Source: Sulfurimonas sp. (GTDB lineage: Bacteria; Campylobacterota; Campylobacteria; Campylobacterales; Sulfurimonadaceae). From it: a DNA stretch of 64,000 nucleotides. The notes beneath the pieces are model-generated. The model was not told where the DNA came from, did not search any database, and saw only the letters and a program-made list of their open reading frames with translations. Below, in pieces: positions 29,239-38,719 of the stretch. The stretch spans positions 80,877 through 144,876 of the forward strand of contig JADGEZ010000001.1 in the NCBI GenBank assembly GCA_016744115.1. Direction: 5' to 3'. The number at the start of each line of letters is the position of its first letter. Positions within the stretch are counted from its first letter, which is position 1. The position numbers and the translations under genes were made by a program.

Positions 29239-30510
29239 ATTAAAATACACATAGACATAGATTGTTTTTTTGCTAGTGCTGCTAGAATAGTAGATCCTGC
29301 TTTAGAGAACAAAGCAATAGCTATTGGTGGAAGAAGTGATACTAAAATATTTACTAAGGATGCGAAAAAACAAACTATAAACTTTGAAAATTCTGGTTCT
29401 TTTGTTCCGACATTTTATAAAACTTATGAAAAATCTGATGATGATATTAATACTTTTAAAGATGCTGATGGGCGGATTCGTGGGATATTAACAACCTCCT
29501 CTTATGAAGCAAGAAAGTACGGTATCAAAACTGCCATGAGCATAAGAGAAGCCTTACAACTTTGTCCTCACTTGATAATAAAAGCACCAAATATGTCGCT
29601 ATATCAAAAACTCTCACACGAACTTCACAACTTTTTAGCAAAAAGAATCCCCCTCGTAGAACAAGCTAGCATAGATGAATTTTATGGTGATGTATCAGGT
29701 TGGGTAGAGGATGCTGATGTTCCAAAATTTATAGACAATCTTAAACATGAGATAAAAAAAAATTTACATCTTCCTGTATCTATAGGTGCTTCAAAAACAA
29801 GATACATCGCAAAACTTGCAACAACTTATGCTAAACCTTTTGGAACAAAAATTATTTATGAAGATAATTTTGATACCTTTGTAAATCCTATAAAGGTAGA
29901 AAAATTTGCAGGTATCGGCAAGGGAATGAGAACTCGACTTCATGCTGTACATATTCATACACTAGGCGAGTTAAGACAAAGACGAGGTACGTTTGAATCT
30001 TGGAGTCCTTATGCAAAAGAGTTATATAAACGAGTAAGTGGGCTTAGTGATGCTCCCATTAAAACAAGCCATAAAAGAAAATCTATAGGAATTTCACGAA
30101 CCTTTGACGCTCTTTATGATAGAGTCGAGTTAAAAAGAAGGGTACATGTCTTAGCAAGACACCTTAGTTTTGCTATCTTAAAACTTGAAGTTATTCCAAC
30201 TGTTTTTCATCTTAGCATCTCTTATGAGGGAAATATATCCTCTAATAAAAATATCTCTTTAGCAGAAATTTTTACAGATAAAAAGTTTGATTCTTTATGT
30301 ATAAAACTCTTTAATGAAGCCGATACTCAAAAAAGACTTCATCTTATCCGACTTAGTATCAACTGTTCTAGTTTTACACGAGATTCCAAAAAAGAGTTAT
30401 CTCTCATCGGTTTTGAAGAATCACAAAAGATGAAGAAACTTACTTCCGCCGTGCAAATTTTAAGACAAAGATATGGTATAGACACTCTTAAATGGGCGAG
30501 TGAACTGTAA
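29239..30510 (+). CDS. dinB: Y-family DNA polymerase IV, apparent ATT start
   Basis: Frame from 29239: (I/M)KIHIDIDCFFASAARIVDPALENKAIAIGGRSDTK...ILTTSSYEARKYGIKTAMSIREALQLCPHL...QASIDEFYGDVSG...; AAGG at 29228-29231. Track start 29536 would delete the catalytic N-terminus. Confidence 0.82.
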   Translation: MKIHIDIDCFFASAARIVDPALENKAIAIGGRSDTKIFTKDAKKQTINFENSGSFVPTFYKTYEKSDDDINTFKDADGRIRGILTTSSYEARKYGIKTAMSIREALQLCPHLIIKAPNMSLYQKLSHELHNFLAKRIPLVEQASIDEFYGDVSGWVEDADVPKFIDNLKHEIKKNLHLPVSIGASKTRYIAKLATTYAKPFGTKIIYEDNFDTFVNPIKVEKFAGIGKGMRTRLHAVHIHTLGELRQRRGTFESWSPYAKELYKRVSGLSDAPIKTSHKRKSIGISRTFDALYDRVELKRRVHVLARHLSFAILKLEVIPTVFHLSISYEGNISSNKNISLAEIFTDKKFDSLCIKLFNEADTQKRLHLIRLSINCSSFTRDSKKELSLIGFEESQKMKKLTSAVQILRQRYGIDTLKWASEL

Positions 30511-30559
30511 AGTTAAAACTCCATTGCTCGCATTAGTAATTTTAATATATAATTAACCT

Positions 30560-31492
30560 ATGTCAAAACTACTCAATCAATTCCGCTCTTTTTATTTTAG
30601 AAATTATCCTGATGATATGGAAACGCATATTACTTATTTTTCTATTTTTGGTGGTCTTGGTTGGGATATTGATACAACTATCCCTTTAAATATTCTTGTA
30701 GAAAAACTAATCTTAGAAAACTTTTCTTCTTTAAATGAAAAGATTGAACAACTTACTCTTGAAGATGATAATAATAAAAAGCTTTTAAGGGCTTTGGCTA
30801 TCGGTGATAGACGAATATTTTCAGCATTTAAGCACGCAAATTTAAATACCGCTAAGGGTACTGCAGCACTCAATTATTTACAAGATAAATCTTTAGTAAG
30901 TATAGAATATTCCAGAGAAGAACCAATAAAAAATTCAAATCCTCACAATAAGCTAAAACGCTCCATCTCAAGGCATAGAATCTCACATAAAGTGCTTTTC
31001 ACTCAACCTTTTATAAGATTTTGGTTTTATTTTATAGCTCCATATTCTCATAATATTCTTAAAAAAAATTATGATGAATTTTTTAAAGATTTTAAAATTA
31101 AACAAAGTTCCTATACAAGTTTAATTTTTGAAGAATTGTCAGAAATTTTACTTAATTATCATATTCGAGATTCTCAAATTCTAAGCTCTGGTAGTTATTG
31201 GGATGCTAATATTGAGATTGATATACTAACAATTACTGATAAAGAAGAAATCTTTGTTGGCGAATGCAAATGGACTAACCATCAAATAAATATGAAAGAA
31301 CTACACAAACTTAATGAAAAATGTGAAAAACTAGATATTATTCCAACTCAAATTGCTTTATTTTCAAAGAGGGGCTTTTCAAAAGAACTTTTATCTAAAC
31401 AAGCAAGAGGTTTAGCACTTTACTCTTCTTGTGATTTTGATGCACTGCTTAAAAATATTCATAAAGAAGAACTCATAGAAGAGTTTCTTTAA
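30560..31492 (+). CDS. DUF234-type protein with PD-(D/E)xK nuclease-like core, no ATPase domain
   Basis: ALAIGDRRIFSAFKHANLNTAKGTAALNYLQDKSLV (winged-helix-like) and YWDANIEIDILTITDKEEIFVGECKWT (D...ExK). Confidence 0.65.
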   Translation: MSKLLNQFRSFYFRNYPDDMETHITYFSIFGGLGWDIDTTIPLNILVEKLILENFSSLNEKIEQLTLEDDNNKKLLRALAIGDRRIFSAFKHANLNTAKGTAALNYLQDKSLVSIEYSREEPIKNSNPHNKLKRSISRHRISHKVLFTQPFIRFWFYFIAPYSHNILKKNYDEFFKDFKIKQSSYTSLIFEELSEILLNYHIRDSQILSSGSYWDANIEIDILTITDKEEIFVGECKWTNHQINMKELHKLNEKCEKLDIIPTQIALFSKRGFSKELLSKQARGLALYSSCDFDALLKNIHKEELIEEFL

Positions 31493-32292
31493 GAAACTAC
31501 TCTTAGTGCTGTATATGCCTCTTGCAAAAGTTGAAATTTTTGTGTGTAATGCTCAACCATACTAGGTGTTTCATGAAAGATTTTATCAGGATGATATACT
31601 TTTGTTAGTTTCTTATAGGATTTTTTCAAAGCATCTTGACTAGCACCTATAGGACACTCCAAAATTGTATAAAATTCAATATTTTCATCTTCTTCGCTAT
31701 CTTTACAAAGATCTCCAAAACTAAAATTTGCAAAATCAGAATATAACTTAGACATGAAATGCTTATCGTAAGTATATTGAATCTGATAATGTAAAATATG
31801 GCGTTTGTTTAATGCTCGTTCAAGCCTTGCCTTTGCTTTATACTCATTTACATCTATAACTAATGAAATATCCGTGCCTCTTTGTATATAAACTTCAAGT
31901 TGTGACCTAAGATAACTAATCACCCAAGAATTAGAGTTGTCAAGTGAGATTAGTACTGTAGATTGATTATAAGCATATAATTTTACCTTAACAACTTCTG
32001 GATTTTGTTGTTTACTGAGTTCTATTTTTATGGGTTGGTTTCCATACTTTAACATAGAACGGAGAAAAAATTCATGGGAAAAATCATTTTTCGAGGCATG
32101 GTATTCACTAAGTTGGTATAAAAAATCTTCACGAACATCTTTTAAAGATTCATTTCTAAATACAAGTACAGCCTTAGGTAAAAATAGCATACCACGAGAA
32201 TGATGGTTTAAAAACTCTTTCATCCACAATACATTTAAAGTTTCAAAATCTGTTGTAATTAGGATAAGATTATTGCGTAAAACAATGTTCAT
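31489..32292 (-). CDS. Protein with C-terminal DnaJ (J) domain
   Basis: FYTILECPIGASQDALKKSYKKLTKVYHPDKIF...KFQLLQEAYTAL with HPD motif. Confidence 0.8.
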   Translation of the reverse strand: MNIVLRNNLILITTDFETLNVLWMKEFLNHHSRGMLFLPKAVLVFRNESLKDVREDFLYQLSEYHASKNDFSHEFFLRSMLKYGNQPIKIELSKQQNPEVVKVKLYAYNQSTVLISLDNSNSWVISYLRSQLEVYIQRGTDISLVIDVNEYKAKARLERALNKRHILHYQIQYTYDKHFMSKLYSDFANFSFGDLCKDSEEDENIEFYTILECPIGASQDALKKSYKKLTKVYHPDKIFHETPSMVEHYTQKFQLLQEAYTALRVVS

Positions 32293-32486
32293 AGATTCTA
32301 CCTTTATTAGATATTTTAAAAACTAAAGCATTTTTAGTTCCATTTATTAAAATCGTATGTCTTATAAATGTGACACTTCTATTATAGTCAGTATTTTATA
32401 ATATATCTCTCAAATTATTAACATAAAAGTATTATATGTGTATAATAGTATCAATAAAGATGAAGGATTTTTACTTGAGTGAAGAT

Positions 32487-33830
32487 ATGAACGAAAAATG
32501 TGCAGTTGTAGGTATATTTGGTCATGAAGAAGCTTCTAAATTAGCTTACTTTTCTCTACATGCTATGCAACATCGTGGTCAAGAAGCAGCAGGAATTAGC
32601 TCTTCTGATGGCAAAGAACTCCATACTATTAAAAAGCGTGGTTTAGTTATGCGTGTATTTGATGAAGCAAAACTCAAAACTCTTAGTGGTGGGAGTGCTA
32701 TCGGACATACTCGCTACTCTACTGCTGGAGATGATTCTATACTTGATGCCCAGCCAGTCTTTGCTAGATATGATTTAGGTGAGATGGCGATTGTTCACAA
32801 TGGAAACCTTACCAATGCGGAAGAGGTTCGCAATAAACTTATTGAAAAAGGTGCTATTTTTCAAACTTTTATGGATACTGAAAATCTTATTCACCTTATT
32901 GCTACAAGTGAAAAGGACAAACTACTCGGTAGAATTGTCGATGCTGTTGAGAGGATTGAGGGTGCATTTTCACTTGTCTTTTTAAGTAGAAAAAAAATGT
33001 TTGCCATGCGTGATCGTCACGGATTTCGTCCTCTTAGTCTAGGTCGTTTACCAAATGGCGGATATATAGTCGCCTCAGAAACATGTGCATTTGATCTCGT
33101 TGGGGCTGAATTTATCCGTGATGTCCAACCAGGGGAACTACTCATCTTTGAAAAGGATAAAAAACCTAAAAGTATTCAAGTTTTTGAGCCAACTCCTAAG
33201 CATTGTATTTTTGAATATGTTTATTTTGCAAGACCAGATTCAAATGTTTTTGGTCAATCTGTTTATCAAACTAGAAAAAATATGGGCAAAGAATTAGCAA
33301 AGGTTCAACCCATAGAAGCGGATGTTGTTATTCCTGTTCCTGATGGAGGTGTTCCCTCTGCTATAGGCTATGCACAAGAGAGTGGGATACCTTATGAGAT
33401 GGGAATTATGAGAAACCATTATATAGGACGGACTTTTATTGAGCCTACTCAAGAGATGCGTGATTTAAAAGTAAAGATGAAACTCTCGCCAATGCCTGGA
33501 GTAATCGCTGGAAAAAGGGTCATCGTCATTGATGATTCTATTGTCCGTGGCACAACTTCAAGAAGAATAATAAGAATGTTAAAAGAAGCAGGTGCAAGTG
33601 AGGTTCACATGCGTGTATCTTCGCCTCCAACAACAGATCCCTGCTTTTATGGAGTTGATACCCCTGATAAAGAAAATCTTATCGCCGCAAATATGACAAC
33701 ACAAGAGATATGTGATTATATTGGTGCTGATTCTCTTGCTTATTTGTGTGAAGAATCTTTACTTAAAAGTGTAAACTCAACACAAGATCAATACTGCACA
33801 GCATGTTTTACTGGAAAGTATATAGTTTGA
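32487..33830 (+). CDS. purF: Amidophosphoribosyltransferase
   Basis: CAVVGIFGHEEASKLAYFSLHAMQHRGQEAAGISS, VIVIDDSIVRGTTSRRIIRMLKEAGA, CYS-rich C-terminus. Start chosen at MNEKCAVVG (Cys nucleophile); track start is 32436. Confidence 0.96.
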   Translation: MNEKCAVVGIFGHEEASKLAYFSLHAMQHRGQEAAGISSSDGKELHTIKKRGLVMRVFDEAKLKTLSGGSAIGHTRYSTAGDDSILDAQPVFARYDLGEMAIVHNGNLTNAEEVRNKLIEKGAIFQTFMDTENLIHLIATSEKDKLLGRIVDAVERIEGAFSLVFLSRKKMFAMRDRHGFRPLSLGRLPNGGYIVASETCAFDLVGAEFIRDVQPGELLIFEKDKKPKSIQVFEPTPKHCIFEYVYFARPDSNVFGQSVYQTRKNMGKELAKVQPIEADVVIPVPDGGVPSAIGYAQESGIPYEMGIMRNHYIGRTFIEPTQEMRDLKVKMKLSPMPGVIAGKRVIVIDDSIVRGTTSRRIIRMLKEAGASEVHMRVSSPPTTDPCFYGVDTPDKENLIAANMTTQEICDYIGADSLAYLCEESLLKSVNSTQDQYCTACFTGKYIV

Positions 33831-34786
33831 AGCAGATATATACTTTTGGTAATTACTTAAAAAATAAATTTAACTCCAAAGTTTACAAGGTTGGTATCAA
33901 TATTTCGGGATTTACCTGTCCAAATATTGATGGTACAGTTGCTAAAGGTGGATGTACTTTTTGTCAAAATGACTCTTTTTCTGCAAGTACGAATGAAGTG
34001 CAAGAACTCAAAGGTTTTCACTTAAATTTAGATTCTAAAGAAAATCCTTTTTTAGAGAAACAACTTTTACAATTAGAACAACAATTTGTATCAATCTCTT
34101 CACGCCAAAAAAGAGAATACGGAGCAGAAAAATTTTTAGTATATTTTCAATCTTTTACAAATACTTATGCACCCTTTGAAACACTCAAAGCTCTTTATGA
34201 AAAAGCTCTTTCATTTGATAATGTTTTAGGTTTAAGTATTGGAACGCGTTCTGATAGTATCACTCAAGAAACACTCGATTATCTTAGTGAACTGAACAAA
34301 ACTAAAGAGATATGGATAGAATTTGGAATACAGTCTATCTACGATGAAACACTGGAAAAAATCAACCGCGGACATAATAGTGCTAATGTTAAAGAATGGA
34401 TTATTAAATCAAAAAAAGCTGGTTTAAATGTTTGCGGGCATCTTATCTTCGGTCTTCCTGATGAAAGTAAAGATATGATGATAGATACAGCTAAAGAAGC
34501 TTATAGGTGGGGTATAGACTCTGTCAAATACCATCCACTTTATGTTGTTAAAAGAACCGCTTTAGCAAATGAATTTATATCGGGTAAATTTACACCTATT
34601 AGCGAAGAGGAGTATCTTGATGTTTTAGTTCAGACAATCAAACTCAAACCTACCAATGTATCTGTACAAAGAGTAACAGCAGGAATTGATGATGACTCTT
34701 TACTCGCTCCAGAGTGGTGTAAAAATAAAAATATTCAAATCAAAAATATTAATAAGGCTTTAAAGCCTTTAGGACTTAAATACTAA
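33803..34786 (+). CDS. Radical SAM protein, YhcC-like
   Basis: GFTCPNIDGTVAKGGCTFCQN (Cx-type SAM cluster), YFQSFTNTYAP, FGIQSIYDETLEKINRGH. Confidence 0.88.
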   Translation: MFYWKVYSLKQIYTFGNYLKNKFNSKVYKVGINISGFTCPNIDGTVAKGGCTFCQNDSFSASTNEVQELKGFHLNLDSKENPFLEKQLLQLEQQFVSISSRQKREYGAEKFLVYFQSFTNTYAPFETLKALYEKALSFDNVLGLSIGTRSDSITQETLDYLSELNKTKEIWIEFGIQSIYDETLEKINRGHNSANVKEWIIKSKKAGLNVCGHLIFGLPDESKDMMIDTAKEAYRWGIDSVKYHPLYVVKRTALANEFISGKFTPISEEEYLDVLVQTIKLKPTNVSVQRVTAGIDDDSLLAPEWCKNKNIQIKNINKALKPLGLKY

Positions 34787-34791
34787 ACTCT

Positions 34792-35346
34792 TTATTTACC
34801 ACTTACAGTTACAAAATGGGCTACACTTCTAAAATATCCAGGAAACTTAAAATACACTCTAAAAGGTTTTCCAGTACCTGATTTAAGATTTTTTGCTACA
34901 AGAAACTCTTTTACGATAGTTTGAGGTTTTGACTTTAAATCAGAACTGTTAAAACCAAAATAATCCATAAAGCCTCTTGGCTTATAAAAACTACCTGCTC
35001 TAACATTACCTGTTACATGCCCTTTGTTCACTAACTTAATCTCTAATATAACCTTGCCAATAGCATGATTACCTGTATTTTTAACAAAACCTGTATATAT
35101 GATTTGTTCTGTACTTAAAAGTCTTTTATTTTTAAGCTTAGATATTTCAACAATCTTAGTATATTTATCTACAACAAATATAGAAAAAACTGCTAAGAAA
35201 ATAGATATAACAGTAGTAGAGAGAATCATCGGAAGTATTAACTTCTTATCTTTTTGTTTTAATGCTGAAAATAATCCAGCAATGAATATAATTAATGCAA
35301 TTATTAAAAATATATAATGCCAATAGTTTAAGAGTGTCATTTGCAC
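34792..35346 (-). CDS. Membrane protein, DUF2393-like
   Basis: Two N-terminal TMs, GHVTGNVRAGSFYKPRGFMDYFGFNSSDLKSKPQTIVKEFLVAKNLKSGTGKPFRVYF; adjacent to a second similar protein. Confidence 0.6.
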   Translation of the reverse strand: MQMTLLNYWHYIFLIIALIIFIAGLFSALKQKDKKLILPMILSTTVISIFLAVFSIFVVDKYTKIVEISKLKNKRLLSTEQIIYTGFVKNTGNHAIGKVILEIKLVNKGHVTGNVRAGSFYKPRGFMDYFGFNSSDLKSKPQTIVKEFLVAKNLKSGTGKPFRVYFKFPGYFRSVAHFVTVSGK

Positions 35347-35849
35347 TTTGCTCCTATAGTAATGTTGTAATCTTTTGAATATGTAAAAGGCTCAATAATT
35401 ATTTTAAAATTTCTCGTCTTACCTTTAGATATATCTTTTTCTATTATCGACATTCTTTTAATTATTTTAAATTTTAAAATATAATTTTTATACTTATTTT
35501 TACTTACTTTATGAACCTTAGCAGTTATTTTACAGCTTTTAAAATTTCGTTTTGACTCATTTATTAAGTCTCCTCTTACAACAATAGCATCAGTAAATTG
35601 AAGTCTTTTTTGCTGAGTAAGGCTAGTGGTATTTTTAAAAAGATACTTATGCATTTGAGAATAACCTAGGCTAGGGACTAAAATGAGTATTAAAAAAGCT
35701 AAAATCACGAAGAAAATGGCTAATGCAACTTTTTTTCTAAGTATCAAGCCTAAAATAATAAACAATATAAAGAGAGTAAACGCACTAGAAAATAAGACAT
35801 AATCATAAGTGATAAGATTATCTAAAAAGGCAGTAACTTTAGCTTTCAT
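35337..35849 (-). CDS. Membrane protein, DUF2393-like
   Basis: Two TMs followed by a similar extracytoplasmic domain; overlaps the 34792-35346 gene. Confidence 0.6.
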   Translation of the reverse strand: MKAKVTAFLDNLITYDYVLFSSAFTLFILFIILGLILRKKVALAIFFVILAFLILILVPSLGYSQMHKYLFKNTTSLTQQKRLQFTDAIVVRGDLINESKRNFKSCKITAKVHKVSKNKYKNYILKFKIIKRMSIIEKDISKGKTRNFKIIIEPFTYSKDYNITIGAKCK

Positions 35850-35858
35850 TACAATAGC

Positions 35859-36539
35859 TTATTTTTCTCTTGCATTTTTTTCTGCGATACCGCTTATCTC
35901 AAATCTACGAGCTAGTTCTTGTTTGATTCTATCTGGGGATATATTTTTAACAGCAAGGGCAACTAAAACATGATAGGTTAAATCAGCTGCTTCATAAATC
36001 ATCTCGTGAGTATCATCATCTTTGTATGCAAATGAAAATTCACCCGCTTCTTCTACAATCTTTTTAAGGATTGTATTTTCACCCTTTTGGATTAACTTTG
36101 CTGTCCAAGATGTCTTAGGATCAGCATTTTTTCTCTTTTGTATAGTATGATATAGTGTATCTATCACTCCATACATAGCATCTGTATTTACCGTAATTTC
36201 GGAGTTAGCTTCACCAGATTCAAGTTGCGTAAAAAAACATGATCTGCGTCCTGTATGACAAGCAACACCTTTTTGTGTAACCTTGATGAGCAAAGTATCA
36301 TTGTCACAATCAAGAGAAAAAGAATGGATACTTTGTGTATGTCCACTACTCTCCCCTTTTTTCCAAATACGACCCTTAGAACGAGAAAAATAATGTGCAG
36401 TTTTTGTTGAGAGAGAAAGTTCAAGTGCTTCTTTGTTCATATAAGCCATCATAAGAACTTCATTGTTAGCATTATCTTGAACGACTACTGGCAGAAGTTC
36501 TACCTTCTCCCAATCTACTCTATCAATGGCTTTTTGCAT
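35859..36539 (-). CDS. hisIE: Bifunctional phosphoribosyl-AMP cyclohydrolase / phosphoribosyl-ATP diphosphatase
   Basis: VLMMAYMNKEALELSLSTKTAHYFSRSKGRIWKKGESSGHTQ...CHTGRRSCFF plus HisE domain IVEEAGEFSFAY. Confidence 0.95.
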   Translation of the reverse strand: MQKAIDRVDWEKVELLPVVVQDNANNEVLMMAYMNKEALELSLSTKTAHYFSRSKGRIWKKGESSGHTQSIHSFSLDCDNDTLLIKVTQKGVACHTGRRSCFFTQLESGEANSEITVNTDAMYGVIDTLYHTIQKRKNADPKTSWTAKLIQKGENTILKKIVEEAGEFSFAYKDDDTHEMIYEAADLTYHVLVALAVKNISPDRIKQELARRFEISGIAEKNAREK

Positions 36540-36541
36540 TC

Positions 36542-37630
36542 TTAGTTAGCCGTAGTTCTTTGTCTAATGTTTTTTGTATCGACCCAAATATTTGGAGTTG
36601 AACCACCAGGAGTTAAGAAAATTTTCGCATCTTTATTTACTCTAAGTGCCTCATTAAACTTTCCTTGAACTTTGATTTGTTCTAAGTCTAAAAGTTTTGC
36701 TGTTAAAGATTTTGAGATTAAATCATTTGCTTTTGCTTGAGCATCTGCTTGGATTCTTACAGCATCCGCTTTACCCTGTGCCTCAATTCTTGCTTTTTCA
36801 GCTACACCACGAGCCTCTTCTGCACGCTTAAAAGCATCTTGTTTTGCACGTTGCACTTCTTGTTCTGCACGCTGAACTTCTTGTTTAGCAACTTGAACAC
36901 GTTCAATCTGTTCTTTTACTTTTACTGGTAACCCAATCTCACGAAGCTGAACTGATTGTAAAATTGCTGGTGAATTTTCAAGACCACTTACATTTTTTCT
37001 AACAGCTACATCTATTTCTGTTGCAATAGTATTTCTTTTTTGAGGAAGTGATTCTGCATCGTATTTACCAACAACATTTCTTACAACATCTCGTACAACT
37101 GGATTAATGATTTTATCTTCCCATGAAAATCCCCAGTTTGAGATTGTTTGTGCTGCAAACTGAGAATTTAATCTATACTGAACAGTAAGTTCTATAGAAA
37201 CAGGAAGACCACGCTTATCAAGAACTGTTATCGCAGGTTTTGAACTAATTCCTGATGTGTTAGAGTTTGCTTCAATGCGTGAAGCATAATTGATAATACG
37301 AACCTTAGTATCTACCACATAAACCTTTTGAATAACAGGAATAATAAAGTGAAGACCTGGAAGTAAGGCTTGATCTTGATACTTACCATTTGTACTTAAA
37401 ATTCCACGTTGTCCCTCTTCGATGATTGTAAAAGGTTTTGCAAGAACCATCATCAACACCACTGCTATGATAAAATAAATTACTCCTGCTTTAGGAGTAT
37501 TCATGTTGAAGTTAATCTTTGGAAATTCTGGACCACCACCATTACCCCCACCTGAACCACCTGTGGTTTTTTTACCACCACCACTTTCACTCTTTTTTTT
37601 GTTAAAATAGTCATTCATATCTGATGCCAT
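36542..37630 (-). CDS. SPFH/prohibitin (HflK-like) membrane protein
   Basis: Gly-rich N-terminus, single TM, IIEEGQRGILSTNGKYQDQALLPGLHFIIPV, long QEVQRAEQEVQRAKQDAFKRAEEARGVAEKAR helix. Start set near MASDMNDYF; track start is 37651. Confidence 0.85.
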   Translation of the reverse strand: MASDMNDYFNKKKSESGGGKKTTGGSGGGNGGGPEFPKINFNMNTPKAGVIYFIIAVVLMMVLAKPFTIIEEGQRGILSTNGKYQDQALLPGLHFIIPVIQKVYVVDTKVRIINYASRIEANSNTSGISSKPAITVLDKRGLPVSIELTVQYRLNSQFAAQTISNWGFSWEDKIINPVVRDVVRNVVGKYDAESLPQKRNTIATEIDVAVRKNVSGLENSPAILQSVQLREIGLPVKVKEQIERVQVAKQEVQRAEQEVQRAKQDAFKRAEEARGVAEKARIEAQGKADAVRIQADAQAKANDLISKSLTAKLLDLEQIKVQGKFNEALRVNKDAKIFLTPGGSTPNIWVDTKNIRQRTTAN

Positions 37631-37668
37631 GTATATTCCTTTTTCTTTCATAATTTTTTTCCTTTTCT

Positions 37669-38589
37669 CTAATCTATATATGTTAAGTAATGCTCGTATT
37701 TTTTATTTCTTCCAAATACGATGTCAAAATATGTGCTTTGAATTTTTTCAGTTATTGTACCACGAGAACCACAACCTATTACTCTTGCATCAACATTTGC
37801 AACAGGAGTAATTTCCGCTGCTGTTCCTGTTAAAAATGCTTCGTCTGCAACATAGACTTCTTCTCTTGTAATACGCCTTCTTCTTACTTTCATCCCAAAA
37901 TCTTCTGCCATCTCTATAACCATTTTTTGAGTTATAGAAGCTAAAGAATTGTCATTTGGAGGAGTGATTAACTCTCCATTTTTTACCATAAAAAAACATG
38001 CACCTGATGCTTCCGCCACATAACCTTGATCGTCAAGTAAAAGTGCCTCATCATAACCACAATCAATAGCTTCATATTTTGCCATTTGAGAGTTGAGATA
38101 ATTTGCAGTTGCCTTTGCCTTGCCCATATTTGAGGTATTTGCAGGTCTTGTCATAGATGCAATTTTGAGTTTAATGCCATTTTTAAGAGCATCTTCACCG
38201 AGGTAAGCACCCCATTCCCAAGCAGACATTACAGTCTCAACAGGAGCATCTTTGTGATAAACTCCCATCACCCCGTAACCTAAAAAAGCAAAGGGGCGAA
38301 TATACACCGTATCAAGTGTAAACTTATTCATTCTAACTAAATCAATCTGTGCTTTATTCATCTCATAAACTGAATAAGGTATATCTATGAGAGTCATTTT
38401 TGCTGATTCTTTAAGTCTAGTTGTATGCTCATTTAAACGGAAAATAGCATAACCTTTTTTTGTTTTATACGCTTTTGTTCCTTCTATTACACCGTTTCCA
38501 TAATGCAATGTGTGTGACAATACATGTATTTTTGCATCGTCCCAATTTACAAATTTGCCATTCATCCAAATATATTTGGCTGCATCCAT
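37669..38589 (-). CDS. ilvE: Branched-chain amino acid aminotransferase
   Basis: WMNGKFVNWDDAKIHVLSHTLHYGNGVIEGTKAY; EASGACFFMVKNGELITPP. Confidence 0.95.
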   Translation of the reverse strand: MDAAKYIWMNGKFVNWDDAKIHVLSHTLHYGNGVIEGTKAYKTKKGYAIFRLNEHTTRLKESAKMTLIDIPYSVYEMNKAQIDLVRMNKFTLDTVYIRPFAFLGYGVMGVYHKDAPVETVMSAWEWGAYLGEDALKNGIKLKIASMTRPANTSNMGKAKATANYLNSQMAKYEAIDCGYDEALLLDDQGYVAEASGACFFMVKNGELITPPNDNSLASITQKMVIEMAEDFGMKVRRRRITREEVYVADEAFLTGTAAEITPVANVDARVIGCGSRGTITEKIQSTYFDIVFGRNKKYEHYLTYID

Positions 38590-38719
38590 TAAATCTCCAA
38601 TAATTATTCGTAATCTTTTTCTTATCTCTATGTTTAAAAGTTTTGTATTTTATCTAAATAGTATTAACATTAAGCTTTTTTATATATAATGTCAGCTTAA
38701 TATATTAATAAGGTTACCT

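Noticed and set aside
27083-31492. Novel multi-gene defence island
   Set aside because: The R-M genes match known families and appear damaged; dinB and DUF234 are near but nothing shows they form one system.
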